A stretch of 41,869 nucleotides of DNA, from positions 1 through 41,869 of the forward strand of contig JAJZNW010000022.1 in assembly GCA_021811615.1 (NCBI GenBank), given 5' to 3'. Under the pieces are notes generated by a model. The model saw only the letters and a list, made by a program, of their open reading frames with translations, had not been told where the DNA came from and did no database searches. The translations under genes were made by a program, and so were the position numbers. The DNA comes from Bacteroidota bacterium (GTDB lineage Bacteria > Bacteroidota > Ignavibacteria > Kryptoniales > JAKASW01). Positions 1 through 9,289 of the stretch are shown piece after piece; position 1 is the first letter of the stretch; each line of letters begins with the position of its first letter.

Positions 1-43
1 CATACACCGACTCCTCACTACACAGCTGCAGAGTCTTACTGTG

Positions 44-63
44 TTCGGAACTTTTCATCCGAA
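44..63 (-). terminator. Weak hairpin downstream of the GH76 gene
   Basis: A 6-bp inverted repeat (TTCGGA at 44-49, TCCGAA at 58-63) with an 8-nt loop lies about 30 nt after the GH76 stop codon. No T-run follows on the minus strand, so intrinsic termination is only a possibility. The rest of positions 1-90 shows nothing else recognisable. Confidence 0.25.
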
Positions 64-90
64 TAGAAACAAGACAGTTTACCTTGGCAC

Positions 91-1539
91 TCACTTCAGG
101 AGAAGCATTTTTCTTGTAATCTCTTTTGAGCCTTCCTTAAGAGTATAGAAGTAGACTCCACTTGCATACCTGTCCATGTCGACATCGAACGCGTACTCAC
201 CCGCCTGTCTGAATCCTGCCGCAACGACTTTGACGAGTTGACCCAGAACGTTGTAAATATCGAGGCTCATCGATCCGGGCCGGTTCAAAGTCACCTTGAT
301 ATCGGTGGATGGATTGAAGGGATTGGGATAATTCTGGTACAAGTCGAACTTACGCGGCACATCGGCTCCCACCTGCTTTATCGCAGTAACGGCGCTGTCG
401 CCGAACGTGTAGGCAACCGACTCCATCAGCGTTACTCCGCTCAACTCTACCGACAGGCTGACAGACCCGGATGGAGGCTGCTGCCAGTTATCATTGAAAA
501 GTCCGGTCCCCGGTTGGCGTCCGTATTCCCACAGCGTGTCGGCATTATTTTGCAAGAAGGTTTCGTAACGGACTCCCAGAGAATCGCCGGGGGAAAGCTG
601 GCGGATCAGTTTTGCGAGATAGTAGACATAGATACCGTTGAACAAACCGCCGTCGCCGGTTCCTTCGGACCGAAGTATACCGTCAGAGGTGGCAAACAAT
701 GTGTCGGCTACATCCGCTTCCTTCTCTGCCTCGTGCAAATAAGTTGTGTCTCCTGTGATCTGGTAGAGATAGAGAGATGCGCCGAGATATGTGCCGTAGT
801 TATAAGAATAAGATCCGTAGTTCGGAGTTCCGACGGAGTCCTGGTACGAAATGCCGTCCAGGATTATGCCTGTTTGGGGATTGACCAGATTCCCGGCAAT
901 CCAGGCGTGAATCTTCTCGGCCCAGGAGAGATCTGCCGTGTCACCCGTGTCATTGTAGAGCTTACACGCCAATATGCAGGCGGGCGCATTGGCAGGAACA
1001 TTTTTATACATTACCTTCGTGCTCCATTGAAAACCTCCCCCGCCAGGGAAAACGCTCCAGCCACCCTGAATCGTTTGCCAAAGCGAATTCGCTTCATACA
1101 TATAGTACGCATCGTGCGTCACCTCGTACGCTCTCAGAAACGCCAGCGCCATCCACTCCATATCGTCGTAGTAGCTGTCGGTAAACCCGCCCGAATGGTA
1201 TACGCCCTGGTACAAAGAACTCATCCTGGAAGAATAGAAGGAACTCCCGGTCCGGCGATATCCCATGACCAAAGCATCCATCGCGTGCGCCTGCCACCAG
1301 TAGTTCCTCGTCTCGCTGCGGCTGGAACTTGAGAAGTAGATTTCCCCCAGTGGAAACCAGAAATCATTGTCCAGCGTCGACTGGGCACTGTCTGCTCTTT
1401 CGGACCAAAGCTCGCCGGCCCCGATAGAACTATCAGGCACCATCAAATTCCCGGCGGCCGCGAAGGCTGAACTTGCAAAGATAACTAGTATAAGAATTCC
1501 AACCTGGTGCAATTTGAACATATTCATTCCTGCTTTCAT
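91..1539 (-). CDS. GH76-family alpha-1,6-mannanase, secreted, with T9SS C-terminal sorting domain
   Basis: Probable endo-alpha-1,6-mannanase that cleaves mannan backbones at or outside the cell surface. A hydrophobic signal peptide covers about residues 1-27 and is followed by an (alpha/alpha)-barrel-like region of about 350 residues. The motif YYDDMEWMALA (residues 123-133) carries the paired aspartates D125 and D126 that form the catalytic pair in the GH76 family. The last 80 or so residues are a Por-secretion tail containing YPNPFNPSTDIKV and SGVYFYTL, ending in KMLLLK, which marks T9SS cargo. The ATG at 1539 is used here. An internal ATG at 1521 has AGGA six bases upstream and would begin directly at the signal peptide, so the true start may be 1521. 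It lies 102 bp after the beta-helix gene and probably shares its operon. The family is clear; substrate specificity is inferred from GH76 knowledge. Confidence 0.85.
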   Translation of the reverse strand: MKAGMNMFKLHQVGILILVIFASSAFAAAGNLMVPDSSIGAGELWSERADSAQSTLDNDFWFPLGEIYFSSSSRSETRNYWWQAHAMDALVMGYRRTGSSFYSSRMSSLYQGVYHSGGFTDSYYDDMEWMALAFLRAYEVTHDAYYMYEANSLWQTIQGGWSVFPGGGGFQWSTKVMYKNVPANAPACILACKLYNDTGDTADLSWAEKIHAWIAGNLVNPQTGIILDGISYQDSVGTPNYGSYSYNYGTYLGASLYLYQITGDTTYLHEAEKEADVADTLFATSDGILRSEGTGDGGLFNGIYVYYLAKLIRQLSPGDSLGVRYETFLQNNADTLWEYGRQPGTGLFNDNWQQPPSGSVSLSVELSGVTLMESVAYTFGDSAVTAIKQVGADVPRKFDLYQNYPNPFNPSTDIKVTLNRPGSMSLDIYNVLGQLVKVVAAGFRQAGEYAFDVDMDRYASGVYFYTLKEGSKEITRKMLLLK

Positions 1540-1641
1540 CAGAAGTCGTCCTGTTTAATCCTGCTTTGTCGCTCTGACAATATAAACAGGTGACCGGGAT
1601 GGCCTCAAGTCAACTTGGGCCATTCCGGTCTTCCGATGATT

Positions 1642-3357
1642 TTACTTGAGAAGGAGCATTTTCCTGGTAATTGAGGATGAACCCTCGCGCAACCTGTAGA
1701 AGTAGACACCGCTTGCGAATCGGTCCATATTCACATTGAAGATATACGCACCAGCGGCTTTATAGCCCTGGCTTACGACATCGACGAGTTCACCGAGGAC
1801 GTTGTACACCTTAAGACTCATCGTCCCGGGCCGATTGAGCGTGACCTTGATCTCAGTCGTCGGGTTGAACGGGTTCGGATAATTCTGGCTTAGCGCAAAC
1901 CTGGTCGGCACATCGCTGTGGACCAGGTATACAGGTGTCGCCGTTGGATACCAGTTGAGATCACCGAGCGGTTTCCCGTCCGTCCCTGCCGTCAGGAGAG
2001 CCTTGTCCGAGTAAGTGAGATTTTCAGGTACCGGGTAACCCTGTGTCTGCGCCCAGTTCTTGGGAACGCCGGCGAAGAGATTGCCGGGATACGTCGGGAG
2101 CTGAGTCCAGAAGTAATCGCTCGCATCGTTGTTGGACCAGATGAGCTCTTCGTATTTGACGAGATCCGCAAGCGCCGGAGTTGTAAGGGTTGAAGAGAAA
2201 CCCGGGTTGACACTGTCGTTATTCGCCGCTACCAGGTGCGAGCCGCCCGGTTCGTGTGCAAACAGGTACTGCGTTGTGGAATCCATAAACACAGGAGGCG
2301 TGAGCGGGTCGTGTGTGGTATCGTTGTACGAAGTCCAGAAATTAACGAGTGCCGAAGGCCAGCAGTATGCGTTGTTCATTACATTCACATGCCTGTCTGC
2401 CTCGGTAAGATTGAAGGGAGGCTGGGTCAGAGCGCCGAGTGTATCGAGAACCACGATGTTCGGATAGTCGACTTTGCCGCCGAACTGGTTCGTCGTGTCC
2501 TGGGTCATATCGCCTGCGTGCGCTATGAGTCCGTAGAAGATATTGTTCTCGATATCCTCGTTGACGGCCTGCTGGACTTTCATAGGCGGGCCGCTGCCGA
2601 GGAAGCACGTGTTGTGATCGAAGCGAATGTACTCTGCGTACCAGTTCGAGCCGAAATAGCTTCCGTTGACGCAGAAGAAGGTATTGTTCTCGTACCAGAG
2701 AGTGTCGACAGGTCCTTTGGTCAGCTCCCAGTAGAGGGCGCCCTTCGGCCACATGTAACTCTGTACGTTTCTGAATTCACAGTTCGTTACGAAGAGGTTG
2801 TCATAAACGCCCTCATGGTAGGTGAGGTTCGTGTTGCCTCCGTAGAAGTTATCGACGATGCAATGATTCAGACGAATCGTCGTATAATTTCCCGTAGAGC
2901 TGATGAGCGTGCTTGTTATGGCGACGCTATCCGGGCGTTCCCCGAGCAAATACACACCGTCCAACGACACATTGCCGGTATCGCAGGCGATGAACGGATC
3001 GGGGGTGGTGTTGTCCGCGTTGACTATCGGCTCAATCACCGGCGGATGGCCTGTCACCGGATTTATTTTCCCGACTATGTTGAGGTTATAAAACTGGTTC
3101 ATCGTTATGGTGTTGTCGAGATAGTACACCGTATCGGCGGGACCATCCTCATACAAAACGTAGACGCGGTTCGGATCTTTCCGCTGGCCGGTAGACGTAG
3201 TGTCGCCGGCAATCACTTCGAACAGGTCAGGCTGCCCATGCGCATTGAGCGGCGGGACGTACATAGTGTCCGATGCGGCCTGGGCGAAAGATTTCCTCGG
3301 AACCGCAAACAGCATCGATATCGCTGCGATCAGCAAGGCGATTCGTACAGATTTCAT
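1642..3357 (-). CDS. Secreted parallel beta-helix-like protein with T9SS sorting domain, function unknown
   Basis: This 571-residue protein has a signal peptide (about 1-25, ending SFAQ). Residues 90-300 contain successive short strands rich in Asn, such as NHCIVDNFYGG, TNCEFRN, ENNTFFCVNGS, DHNTCF and ENNIFYG, which is the pattern of right-handed parallel beta-helices (pectate-lyase-like folds). Residues 300-485 are not recognised. The C-terminal 80 residues are a T9SS tail (YPNPFNPTTEIKV, SGVYFYRL, KMLLLK) that is almost the same as the tail of the adjacent GH76 protein. AGGAG lies eight bases before the ATG. The fold suggests polysaccharide binding or lyase activity, but no catalytic residues can be assigned. 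It sits between a TonB receptor and the mannanase, so a role in glycan capture or cleavage is inferred from context only. Confidence 0.7.
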   Translation of the reverse strand: MKSVRIALLIAAISMLFAVPRKSFAQAASDTMYVPPLNAHGQPDLFEVIAGDTTSTGQRKDPNRVYVLYEDGPADTVYYLDNTITMNQFYNLNIVGKINPVTGHPPVIEPIVNADNTTPDPFIACDTGNVSLDGVYLLGERPDSVAITSTLISSTGNYTTIRLNHCIVDNFYGGNTNLTYHEGVYDNLFVTNCEFRNVQSYMWPKGALYWELTKGPVDTLWYENNTFFCVNGSYFGSNWYAEYIRFDHNTCFLGSGPPMKVQQAVNEDIENNIFYGLIAHAGDMTQDTTNQFGGKVDYPNIVVLDTLGALTQPPFNLTEADRHVNVMNNAYCWPSALVNFWTSYNDTTHDPLTPPVFMDSTTQYLFAHEPGGSHLVAANNDSVNPGFSSTLTTPALADLVKYEELIWSNNDASDYFWTQLPTYPGNLFAGVPKNWAQTQGYPVPENLTYSDKALLTAGTDGKPLGDLNWYPTATPVYLVHSDVPTRFALSQNYPNPFNPTTEIKVTLNRPGTMSLKVYNVLGELVDVVSQGYKAAGAYIFNVNMDRFASGVYFYRLREGSSSITRKMLLLK

Positions 3358-3521
3358 TATTTTTCTCCTCTTGTTTGACTTTTTCGTTGTGTTACGGCCG
3401 GGAACAGCAATCCCGGGTTTTCAGGGCAACTCATCCCCTGGTATGGGTTAATCATCTAAATTGGCCTCTCATCACCTCCATTCACTCTCTCTTTCATAAT
3501 CTCGCGGATGTCAACCCGTAA

Positions 3522-6479
3522 TCAGAGACTCCACCGCAATCCAAGATCCGCAGTCATGCCATACGACGATTGTGAAGTCGGGAATCCGTTGGCCTGGACT
3601 ACATAGATATCGCTCGCACCGTTCAGGTCATTGAGATCCAGGTAAGCCTGAATGTTGTACCATGGAAGATCTTGCTTGATGACCGCGTCCCAGCGAAGAT
3701 AGCTGCTCTTGTACGAGCGAAGTTCGGGCCAGAAGTTTGTCCCGTTGAAGACATTCGACTGGTAGATCATCGAAGCAACGGCTGAAAATCCCTGGTAATC
3801 GTAACCCACCGACAGGTTGACAATATCGTCCGGCTGGTCAAGCAGCCTGTCAGTGTAAAACGTATCGACGTACGACGGTTGGAAGGTCGGGTAGACCCCG
3901 GGGCGGGTAATGGTATACGGGTACTTCGCTCCGGAAAAAATATGAGTATAGTTTACGTTCAGGACCAGACCGCTCAGGACGGAAGGGAGATACCAGAAAT
4001 GCGTCTGCCAGTCCAACTCTGTTCCCCAAAGGTTCACACGGTGCGGATCGTTAACGTCCGTGGAAATCTGGTATGCTTTTGCGCTTGGAGGAACGCCAGG
4101 ATACAACGCCGGATTCGAGATGTGACTTGTTCGCGCGAATATAAAATTGTCAATCTGCTTCAGGAAGCCGTCGACCGAGAATAGTCCCATGGTATTGTTG
4201 TAGACTGAGAATGCGAGGTCGTAATTCTGAGAGTGCGCAGGCTTCAGCGCGTAATTGTTCCATATCACCGAAGTCGAACCGACAAAAACGTCGATCCTTG
4301 GGATTATATCGCTGAAGTTAGGATATGCCAGCGTATTCGTATATGATGCCTTCGCCTGGAACCATGACAGCGGCTTGTATGTCAGGATGGCGTCGGGCAG
4401 CCAGAAGCCGTGATACTCCGTGAACGTGGTGTCTGTATGCTGCAGCGGCCTCGGGTAAGGGTTGGGCACGCTCGCATCGTAATAGCGGGCCGCTGTGTAC
4501 TTCGTCTCGAGCCCCTGGTAGCGCACGCCCGGGATGAGCGTTAGCTGCGGCCCGATATTGACAGTGGCCATCACGTATCCCGCACTCCTGTATTCATTTC
4601 CCGTATAATTGCTCGCGTCGCTTTGGTACGGATCCGGGCTGAAAGCTCCTGCCAGGACGTATCCACGTGAGAGCATGTAATTGACGACGGTACTGACCGT
4701 CTGTGACATCAAGCCTACATTGGTAGGGACTCCAAGCGGGTAATTTCCACCAAGGAAGTTTCCATAGCTGAACGAGGGGTCTTCATAGGCTGTGAAATTA
4801 AGTGGGGAATTATTTGTGAAATTGTAAGGCGGCTTAGTCATCCACGGAAATTGATTGAGCACCTGTTGAATCGCGCTCCCAGGTCCGAAAGAAGGACTGG
4901 CGTCGAGAACGCCGTTTCCGTAGTTGTATCCATAATACCGGTTCGTCGTCCTATACATCCCGCCGAATTTCAGCTGACCGGAAACCAGATCGGACAGCGT
5001 GAAATTCCTGTCCAAATCCAGTGAAGCTGAAGATTCATTTGATTTATTGAAACTGCTGGAAGCGGTGATTGAGTGGAAGTCCATATTTGACGGCTGTACC
5101 AGTCCGATCGCGTCCCTGGCAACGAGGGACGGGTCGACGCTGCTGGAATTGACGGGAAACCCGACGGAACTCTGTGTAAAGCCGGCGCTCCAGTTTCCTG
5201 TGTTGTTGTCATCCGAGTAAGAGTGAGAAAGCTTCAAATCGATATTCACCAGTGTGAAATCCTGTTTGAACTCGAACAGGTTGGTGGCGACGTCACGCCT
5301 GTCGGGCGAATAGGAGGCACCGTAAGTAATCTCATTGCTCCCCACAGGAGGGATACTATAGCTCTGAGTCCGGTCCACAGTTTTCGTCAACCCCCTGCTC
5401 AAGAAGTTCATAAAATCGATCTTGCCGCCCGGCAGCCTGTAATCCATTACAACGGTCGCATCGAGGAGCTGCTGTTCACTCGGTGCGTATGTAAGCGTGA
5501 AATTGTCGAGCGATATCGGGTTCGGCACACCGATGTTTTTGGTTAACATGCTGTAGCTGCCGCCGAACTGATCCGAAGTTAGATCGATTCTCTGCGTAAT
5601 GACCTGTGCGAGGATTCCGAATTTCTTTGCGAAGAACCTGTCACCGACAGTTCCACTAAGTTTATAATTATCGTAGGAATTCTGAAGGTTATCGTAACTC
5701 CCCTGCGCGTTCAGCCCGACTTCGGGTCCGCCTTCAGGATTCTGCTTTGCCTCCCTGAGCTGGAAATTCACGACGCCGCCAAGAAATGCCGCGTCCATAT
5801 CGGGGGTAGCAGTTTTGTACAGCTCTATGCCGCTCAGAGAGCTCGAGGAGATCATAGACAGATTGACGCTGCGGTCGCTGGAACTCGTAGGCGCCATTTG
5901 TACGCCGTCGATCATGATCTCGTTGTACTGCGGCGCCAATCCGCGCACCGCAAGCTCGGTGCCTTCTCCTCCCTGCCGCACGAGATACACTCCGGGCAGT
6001 CTTCCGACGGATTCTGCTGCGTTGACGTCGGGAAGCTGCCTGATCCTGGCCGCCGATACTGCATTCATAATCCTCGCGGATGTCAACTCCTCGTTGATTG
6101 CCGCATTCTGGCCGCTTGCCTGTGCAGTGACGACGACAGTCTTCCCTTTAACTGCCACAGCTTCAAGTTTGAAATCCCGCTTGAGCGATTCGCCGCCGGC
6201 AATCTTCATCTTCACACTCAGGGATCTGTAGCCCACGTAGGTCACGCGAACGGTGTAGGAGCCCGGTGGGATGCTCGGGACTGTGTAACGTCCGTTCAGA
6301 TTTGTAGCTGCGCCCAGACTGGTCCCTTCGATCAGCACATTGGCTCCCGGCAACGATTCACCGGTCTGGGCGTCGATGACTCTACCGTACATCCTTCCTG
6401 CCGCGCGGCACAGTGCATAAGTAGGTACGAGAGCTATCATTACAACTGCGCAAAAGACGGTAAGCCTTTTATTCCTCAT
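3522..6479 (-). CDS. TonB-dependent receptor, SusD-independent glycan type
   Basis: This 985-residue outer-membrane receptor uses TonB energy to import a ligand. It has a signal peptide (about 1-25), a carboxypeptidase-regulatory-like beta-sandwich (about 30-112, GRVIDAQTGESLPGANV), a plug (about 130-245) and a long beta-barrel to the C-terminus. The plug sequence, with LPDVNAAESVGRLPGVYLVR followed by RGLAPQYNEIMIDGVQM, resembles the Xanthomonas/Caulobacter family (TIGR01782-like), which in other bacteria imports oligosaccharides without a SusD lipoprotein. No susD lies nearby, which agrees with that. AAGAAGGA precedes the ATG. The two genes downstream encode T9SS-exported carbohydrate proteins, so the ligand is probably a mannan-derived oligosaccharide. 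That last step is inference. Confidence 0.85.
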   Translation of the reverse strand: MRNKRLTVFCAVVMIALVPTYALCRAAGRMYGRVIDAQTGESLPGANVLIEGTSLGAATNLNGRYTVPSIPPGSYTVRVTYVGYRSLSVKMKIAGGESLKRDFKLEAVAVKGKTVVVTAQASGQNAAINEELTSARIMNAVSAARIRQLPDVNAAESVGRLPGVYLVRQGGEGTELAVRGLAPQYNEIMIDGVQMAPTSSSDRSVNLSMISSSSLSGIELYKTATPDMDAAFLGGVVNFQLREAKQNPEGGPEVGLNAQGSYDNLQNSYDNYKLSGTVGDRFFAKKFGILAQVITQRIDLTSDQFGGSYSMLTKNIGVPNPISLDNFTLTYAPSEQQLLDATVVMDYRLPGGKIDFMNFLSRGLTKTVDRTQSYSIPPVGSNEITYGASYSPDRRDVATNLFEFKQDFTLVNIDLKLSHSYSDDNNTGNWSAGFTQSSVGFPVNSSSVDPSLVARDAIGLVQPSNMDFHSITASSSFNKSNESSASLDLDRNFTLSDLVSGQLKFGGMYRTTNRYYGYNYGNGVLDASPSFGPGSAIQQVLNQFPWMTKPPYNFTNNSPLNFTAYEDPSFSYGNFLGGNYPLGVPTNVGLMSQTVSTVVNYMLSRGYVLAGAFSPDPYQSDASNYTGNEYRSAGYVMATVNIGPQLTLIPGVRYQGLETKYTAARYYDASVPNPYPRPLQHTDTTFTEYHGFWLPDAILTYKPLSWFQAKASYTNTLAYPNFSDIIPRIDVFVGSTSVIWNNYALKPAHSQNYDLAFSVYNNTMGLFSVDGFLKQIDNFIFARTSHISNPALYPGVPPSAKAYQISTDVNDPHRVNLWGTELDWQTHFWYLPSVLSGLVLNVNYTHIFSGAKYPYTITRPGVYPTFQPSYVDTFYTDRLLDQPDDIVNLSVGYDYQGFSAVASMIYQSNVFNGTNFWPELRSYKSSYLRWDAVIKQDLPWYNIQAYLDLNDLNGASDIYVVQANGFPTSQSSYGMTADLGLRWSL

Positions 6480-7169
6480 ATCTTATTCCTTCTTACGTGG
6501 TACAAATTGCATCGACATTGAACGCACAAGCTTGTCTGACGGCACAAAGCTTCGCTATCTCAATCCCATGGACTTATCCCGGCAAACCGCGCCGCTTCCA
6601 TGGAATTGACACTTCAGAATTCAGTGTCGGTTGTTTCCCGGACGAAGTCCTTATCCGTCGTGCCGTTCTGCGGGCACTTGCCGCCGTTCTGGGACGCATC
6701 GTCCTTCCGTGAGCCTAACTACTGCTGGCAGACAGCCTGTTCAAGATCTTCGGCACATTGTATACGACTTCATCTCAAATCTAGTGTACAAGTTTTAAGT
6801 GCCAAGCCAATCCCGGTTAAGTCTGCGTTAAAAGTTTTCCGGATTGTATAAATTCTGAATCCGACGACGCGTGCAGTACCGCGAGTGCGCTGATGCTCCA
6901 TTCTTACTTCCTGGTCCGGTGCGTGGAGCACCCGGTTTCGCGGGCACTCAACATCGGACTCGTACAATTCGAATGCCAGTCTGCAGGAGCGCACGCTTTC
7001 ACGGTTCGGATAAATGGCAGCCGCTTGTTAAGAAGGATAGCGAAGGGTTAACTAAGAAATAATTTGCGAAATGGCCTTGTGTAGGTTAGAATGCGTGAAC
7101 GAGTTCCTGTGAACGATACCACCCGACCGGGCAACCCGTAAACAACTCATAATCAGGAGCAGTACTACA
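6480..7169. other. 690-bp divergent intergenic region, no convincing gene
   Basis: This is the longest noncoding stretch, lying between the divergent TonB receptor and MFS genes. Open frames here have unusual composition and no family resemblance. Visible structure includes a 10-bp palindrome ACAAGCTTGT at 6526-6535, a hairpin GACACT/AGTGTC at 6608-6628, and a 9-bp direct repeat GCCGTTCTG at 6662-6670 and 6683-6691. The leaders of both flanking genes must lie here. No known riboswitch or tRNA pattern was recognised. Confidence 0.5.
7064..7092 (+). promoter_or_regulatory. Candidate sigma70-type promoter of the MFS gene
   Basis: TTGCGA at 7064-7069 and TAGAAT at 7087-7092 are separated by 17 bp, about 77 bp before the MFS start codon. 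The -10 has five of six consensus bases and the -35 has four of six. Confidence 0.4.
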
Positions 7170-8528
7170 ATGTCCGGGACATCATACGCGGCACTCGACG
7201 GCTCGCAGCTCAGAAAGATACACTACAAGATCACTGCCCTGTCTGCCGTCGGAGTCTTCCTCGACGGTTTCGATATCTCAATCATCGGGGTCGCTTTGAC
7301 GATCATCACCGCACTCCCTTCCTTCAGCTTCGCCAGGACGCCTCTCGGAAAAGGCCTGATGGCCGCATCAACAACCATCGGCATGCTCGTCGGGGCTATT
7401 GTCTTCGGTTACGTGACCGACAAGCGAGGTCGCAAATTCATGTACCTTTGGGACATGATCGTCTTCGTGGCCTTCACAGCAGCGATCTCTCTCGCAGACA
7501 ATTATTGGTCGCTTCTTGCGTTCAGGATCATACTGGGATTGGCGATCGGAGCCGACTACAGCATAAGCACTACGATAATATCGGAGTTCTCTCCGAAGGA
7601 GTCTCGCGGCAAGCTCCTTGCGGTGAACGTGTCGGCGTGGTGGGTCGGCTCCGCAATCGCGTTCATAGTTGGATACCTACTCCTGCCGCTCGGCGTGAAT
7701 TCCTGGCGGTGGATGTTTGCGATTGGAATGATACCGGCTCTGGTCGTACTCTTCCTCAGAAGGTCTGTCCCCGAATCGCCGAGGTGGCTTGCCAATGCTG
7801 GCCGCACCGAAGAGGCTAAATCGGTTTTGAAGGAAATAACCGGGGGAGAAGGCAGTGTCGCAAGATCACCGGGCAGGACGGCGTCGATCTTCACCCTGTT
7901 CGAGAAGGAATACATCCGTTCGACACTCTTCGTCGCGCTGTTCTGGTTTTCCTACGATGTCGCATTTTACGGTATCGGACTCTTCACGCCGACGATCCTT
8001 ACCATCTTCGGACTCAGTCACAGCAATGCCATCCTCGGCTCGGCGGTATTCGCTTCGGTAGCCGTCATCGGAAGTCTCCTGTGTATCGCTACAGTCGACA
8101 GGTGGGGACGAATGGCGGTCACGATACTCGGCTTCGCCGGGATGAGTGTGTCGCTGCTCGTGCTTTCCATAGTAGCCATCGACGTGCCGAAATCGGCATT
8201 TACTGCGGGCGGCTTCGCGCTTGTAATCGCCTCGATGTATATACTCTTCCAACTGACCCAGACATGGGGCCCGGGCGGGACGGATTTCATTTTCCCTCAG
8301 GAGCTTTTCCCGACGTCAATCCGAGCCACGGGACAGGGATGGGGAACGTCGGTGAGCAGGATCGGCGCGATACTCGGACTCGTCGGCTTTCCGCAAATAG
8401 TCGCTTTTGCAGGCCTCGGATACGGGCTCCTTTTCTTCTTCGCATTTTCGGTCATCGGGCTCCTGTCGACAGTTCTCCTGGGCACCGAGACCAAGGGACG
8501 GACTCTGGAGGAGATAACCGGTTCGTGA
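7170..8528 (+). CDS. MFS transporter, sugar/metabolite:H+ symporter type
   Basis: This 452-residue inner-membrane protein has about twelve hydrophobic segments, typical of the major facilitator superfamily. Family motifs seen are DKRGRKFMY after helix 2, SPKESRGKLL after helix 4, PESPRWLA at the start of the central loop, DRWGRMAV in the second half, and FPTSIRATGQGWGTSVSRIG before helix 11. The last motif is shared by metabolite:H+ symporters of the NiaP/MhpT type as well as by sugar porters, so the substrate cannot be named. AGGAG at 7155-7159 gives a well-spaced ribosome site. It is followed after 35 bp by the MBL-fold hydrolase gene on the same strand, suggesting one transcript. A carbohydrate or carboxylate substrate is plausible given the neighbouring glycan genes, but this is inference. 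Confidence 0.85.
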   Translation: MSGTSYAALDGSQLRKIHYKITALSAVGVFLDGFDISIIGVALTIITALPSFSFARTPLGKGLMAASTTIGMLVGAIVFGYVTDKRGRKFMYLWDMIVFVAFTAAISLADNYWSLLAFRIILGLAIGADYSISTTIISEFSPKESRGKLLAVNVSAWWVGSAIAFIVGYLLLPLGVNSWRWMFAIGMIPALVVLFLRRSVPESPRWLANAGRTEEAKSVLKEITGGEGSVARSPGRTASIFTLFEKEYIRSTLFVALFWFSYDVAFYGIGLFTPTILTIFGLSHSNAILGSAVFASVAVIGSLLCIATVDRWGRMAVTILGFAGMSVSLLVLSIVAIDVPKSAFTAGGFALVIASMYILFQLTQTWGPGGTDFIFPQELFPTSIRATGQGWGTSVSRIGAILGLVGFPQIVAFAGLGYGLLFFFAFSVIGLLSTVLLGTETKGRTLEEITGS

Positions 8529-8530
8529 GT

Positions 8531-8539
8531 TAAATTTAG
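8531..8539 (+). promoter_or_regulatory. TAAATTTAG motif between MFS and MBL genes
   Basis: TAAATTTAG sits in the 35-bp gap, 24 bp before the MBL-gene start. The same string is found at the -10 position upstream of cmk and of the coiled-coil gene, and it loosely matches the Bacteroidota -7 consensus TAnnTTTG. No good -35 partner is visible here, so its role is doubtful. Confidence 0.25.
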
Positions 8540-8563
8540 TTCGCAATTAATTGGAAGAACGCG

Positions 8564-9289
8564 ATGGACATCAAGTTTCTCGGAAAATGGAGCTCAAACC
8601 TCGTACGTGGCGAAAGAAATGTCTCTTTCATTCTTGACGATAAATATGCTTTCGACTTCGGACCACACTCGCTCGAGGCCCTCCTCGAGAGAAAGCTCGA
8701 CCCGAATAGGATCAGGACTGTCTTTATCACACACATGCACCTGGACCACTACGCGGGCGTAGCCGAACTCCTGTGGTACAGGTCGATCTATAAAGCTAAG
8801 AACCGGCTGACGATCGTCGGCCCTAATGGGATCAGAAAGAACACCGAAAGACTAACACACATTCTCTACACTCCGCCGCAATGGTATTTAGAGCAAATCG
8901 ACGTTAACACGGATTTCGTTGAAGACAGAGATACCGACTTCGTCAAAGTGTTCCACTCGCGCCATACCATACCATGCACTTCCTACAGGATAGAGTACCG
9001 AGGGCGAACGATCTTCTACAGCGGTGATACCGGCTACTCCGAAGAAGTTGCGGAGGGCGCGAAAGGAGTCGATTACCTTATTCACGAGCTGACATATGCG
9101 GACAAAGACAGGAAGTCAGCCGACCTGTGGGGCCATTCCACATGGAGCGATTTGATGAGAGTGTTTGAGGAAACCGCCGCCAAGAACCTTGTCCCTGTCC
9201 ATTTGACTAAAACTTCCAGTGCACTTGTCAAGAGACACGCCGGAAAAATCAAAGGCCTGATTTATCCTCCCGACACGCTCAAGCTTTAG
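8564..9289 (+). CDS. MBL-fold (RNase Z-like) metallohydrolase
   Basis: This 241-residue protein carries the metallo-beta-lactamase signature THMHLDH (H57, H59, D61, H62), a third His at H134, the bridging Asp in SGDT (D155), and later His residues at H191 and H213. That set matches a binuclear zinc hydrolase of the RNase Z/ElaC-like branch. The protein is shorter than tRNase Z (about 300 residues) and I do not see its exosite arm, so tRNA processing is not claimed. There is no signal peptide, so it is cytoplasmic. GGAAG precedes the ATG. It is the second gene of a likely two-gene operon with the MFS transporter. The substrate is unknown. Confidence 0.8.
   Translation: MDIKFLGKWSSNLVRGERNVSFILDDKYAFDFGPHSLEALLERKLDPNRIRTVFITHMHLDHYAGVAELLWYRSIYKAKNRLTIVGPNGIRKNTERLTHILYTPPQWYLEQIDVNTDFVEDRDTDFVKVFHSRHTIPCTSYRIEYRGRTIFYSGDTGYSEEVAEGAKGVDYLIHELTYADKDRKSADLWGHSTWSDLMRVFEETAAKNLVPVHLTKTSSALVKRHAGKIKGLIYPPDTLKL

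Noticed and set aside
238..1332. 364-codon open frame on the plus strand
   Set aside because: It is antisense to the GH76 gene, whose family motifs and T9SS tail are clear. The antisense product is Arg/Val/Ile-rich with no family pattern.
2236..3378. 380-codon open frame on the plus strand
   Set aside because: Antisense to the beta-helix gene, with shadow-type composition and no signal peptide or motif.
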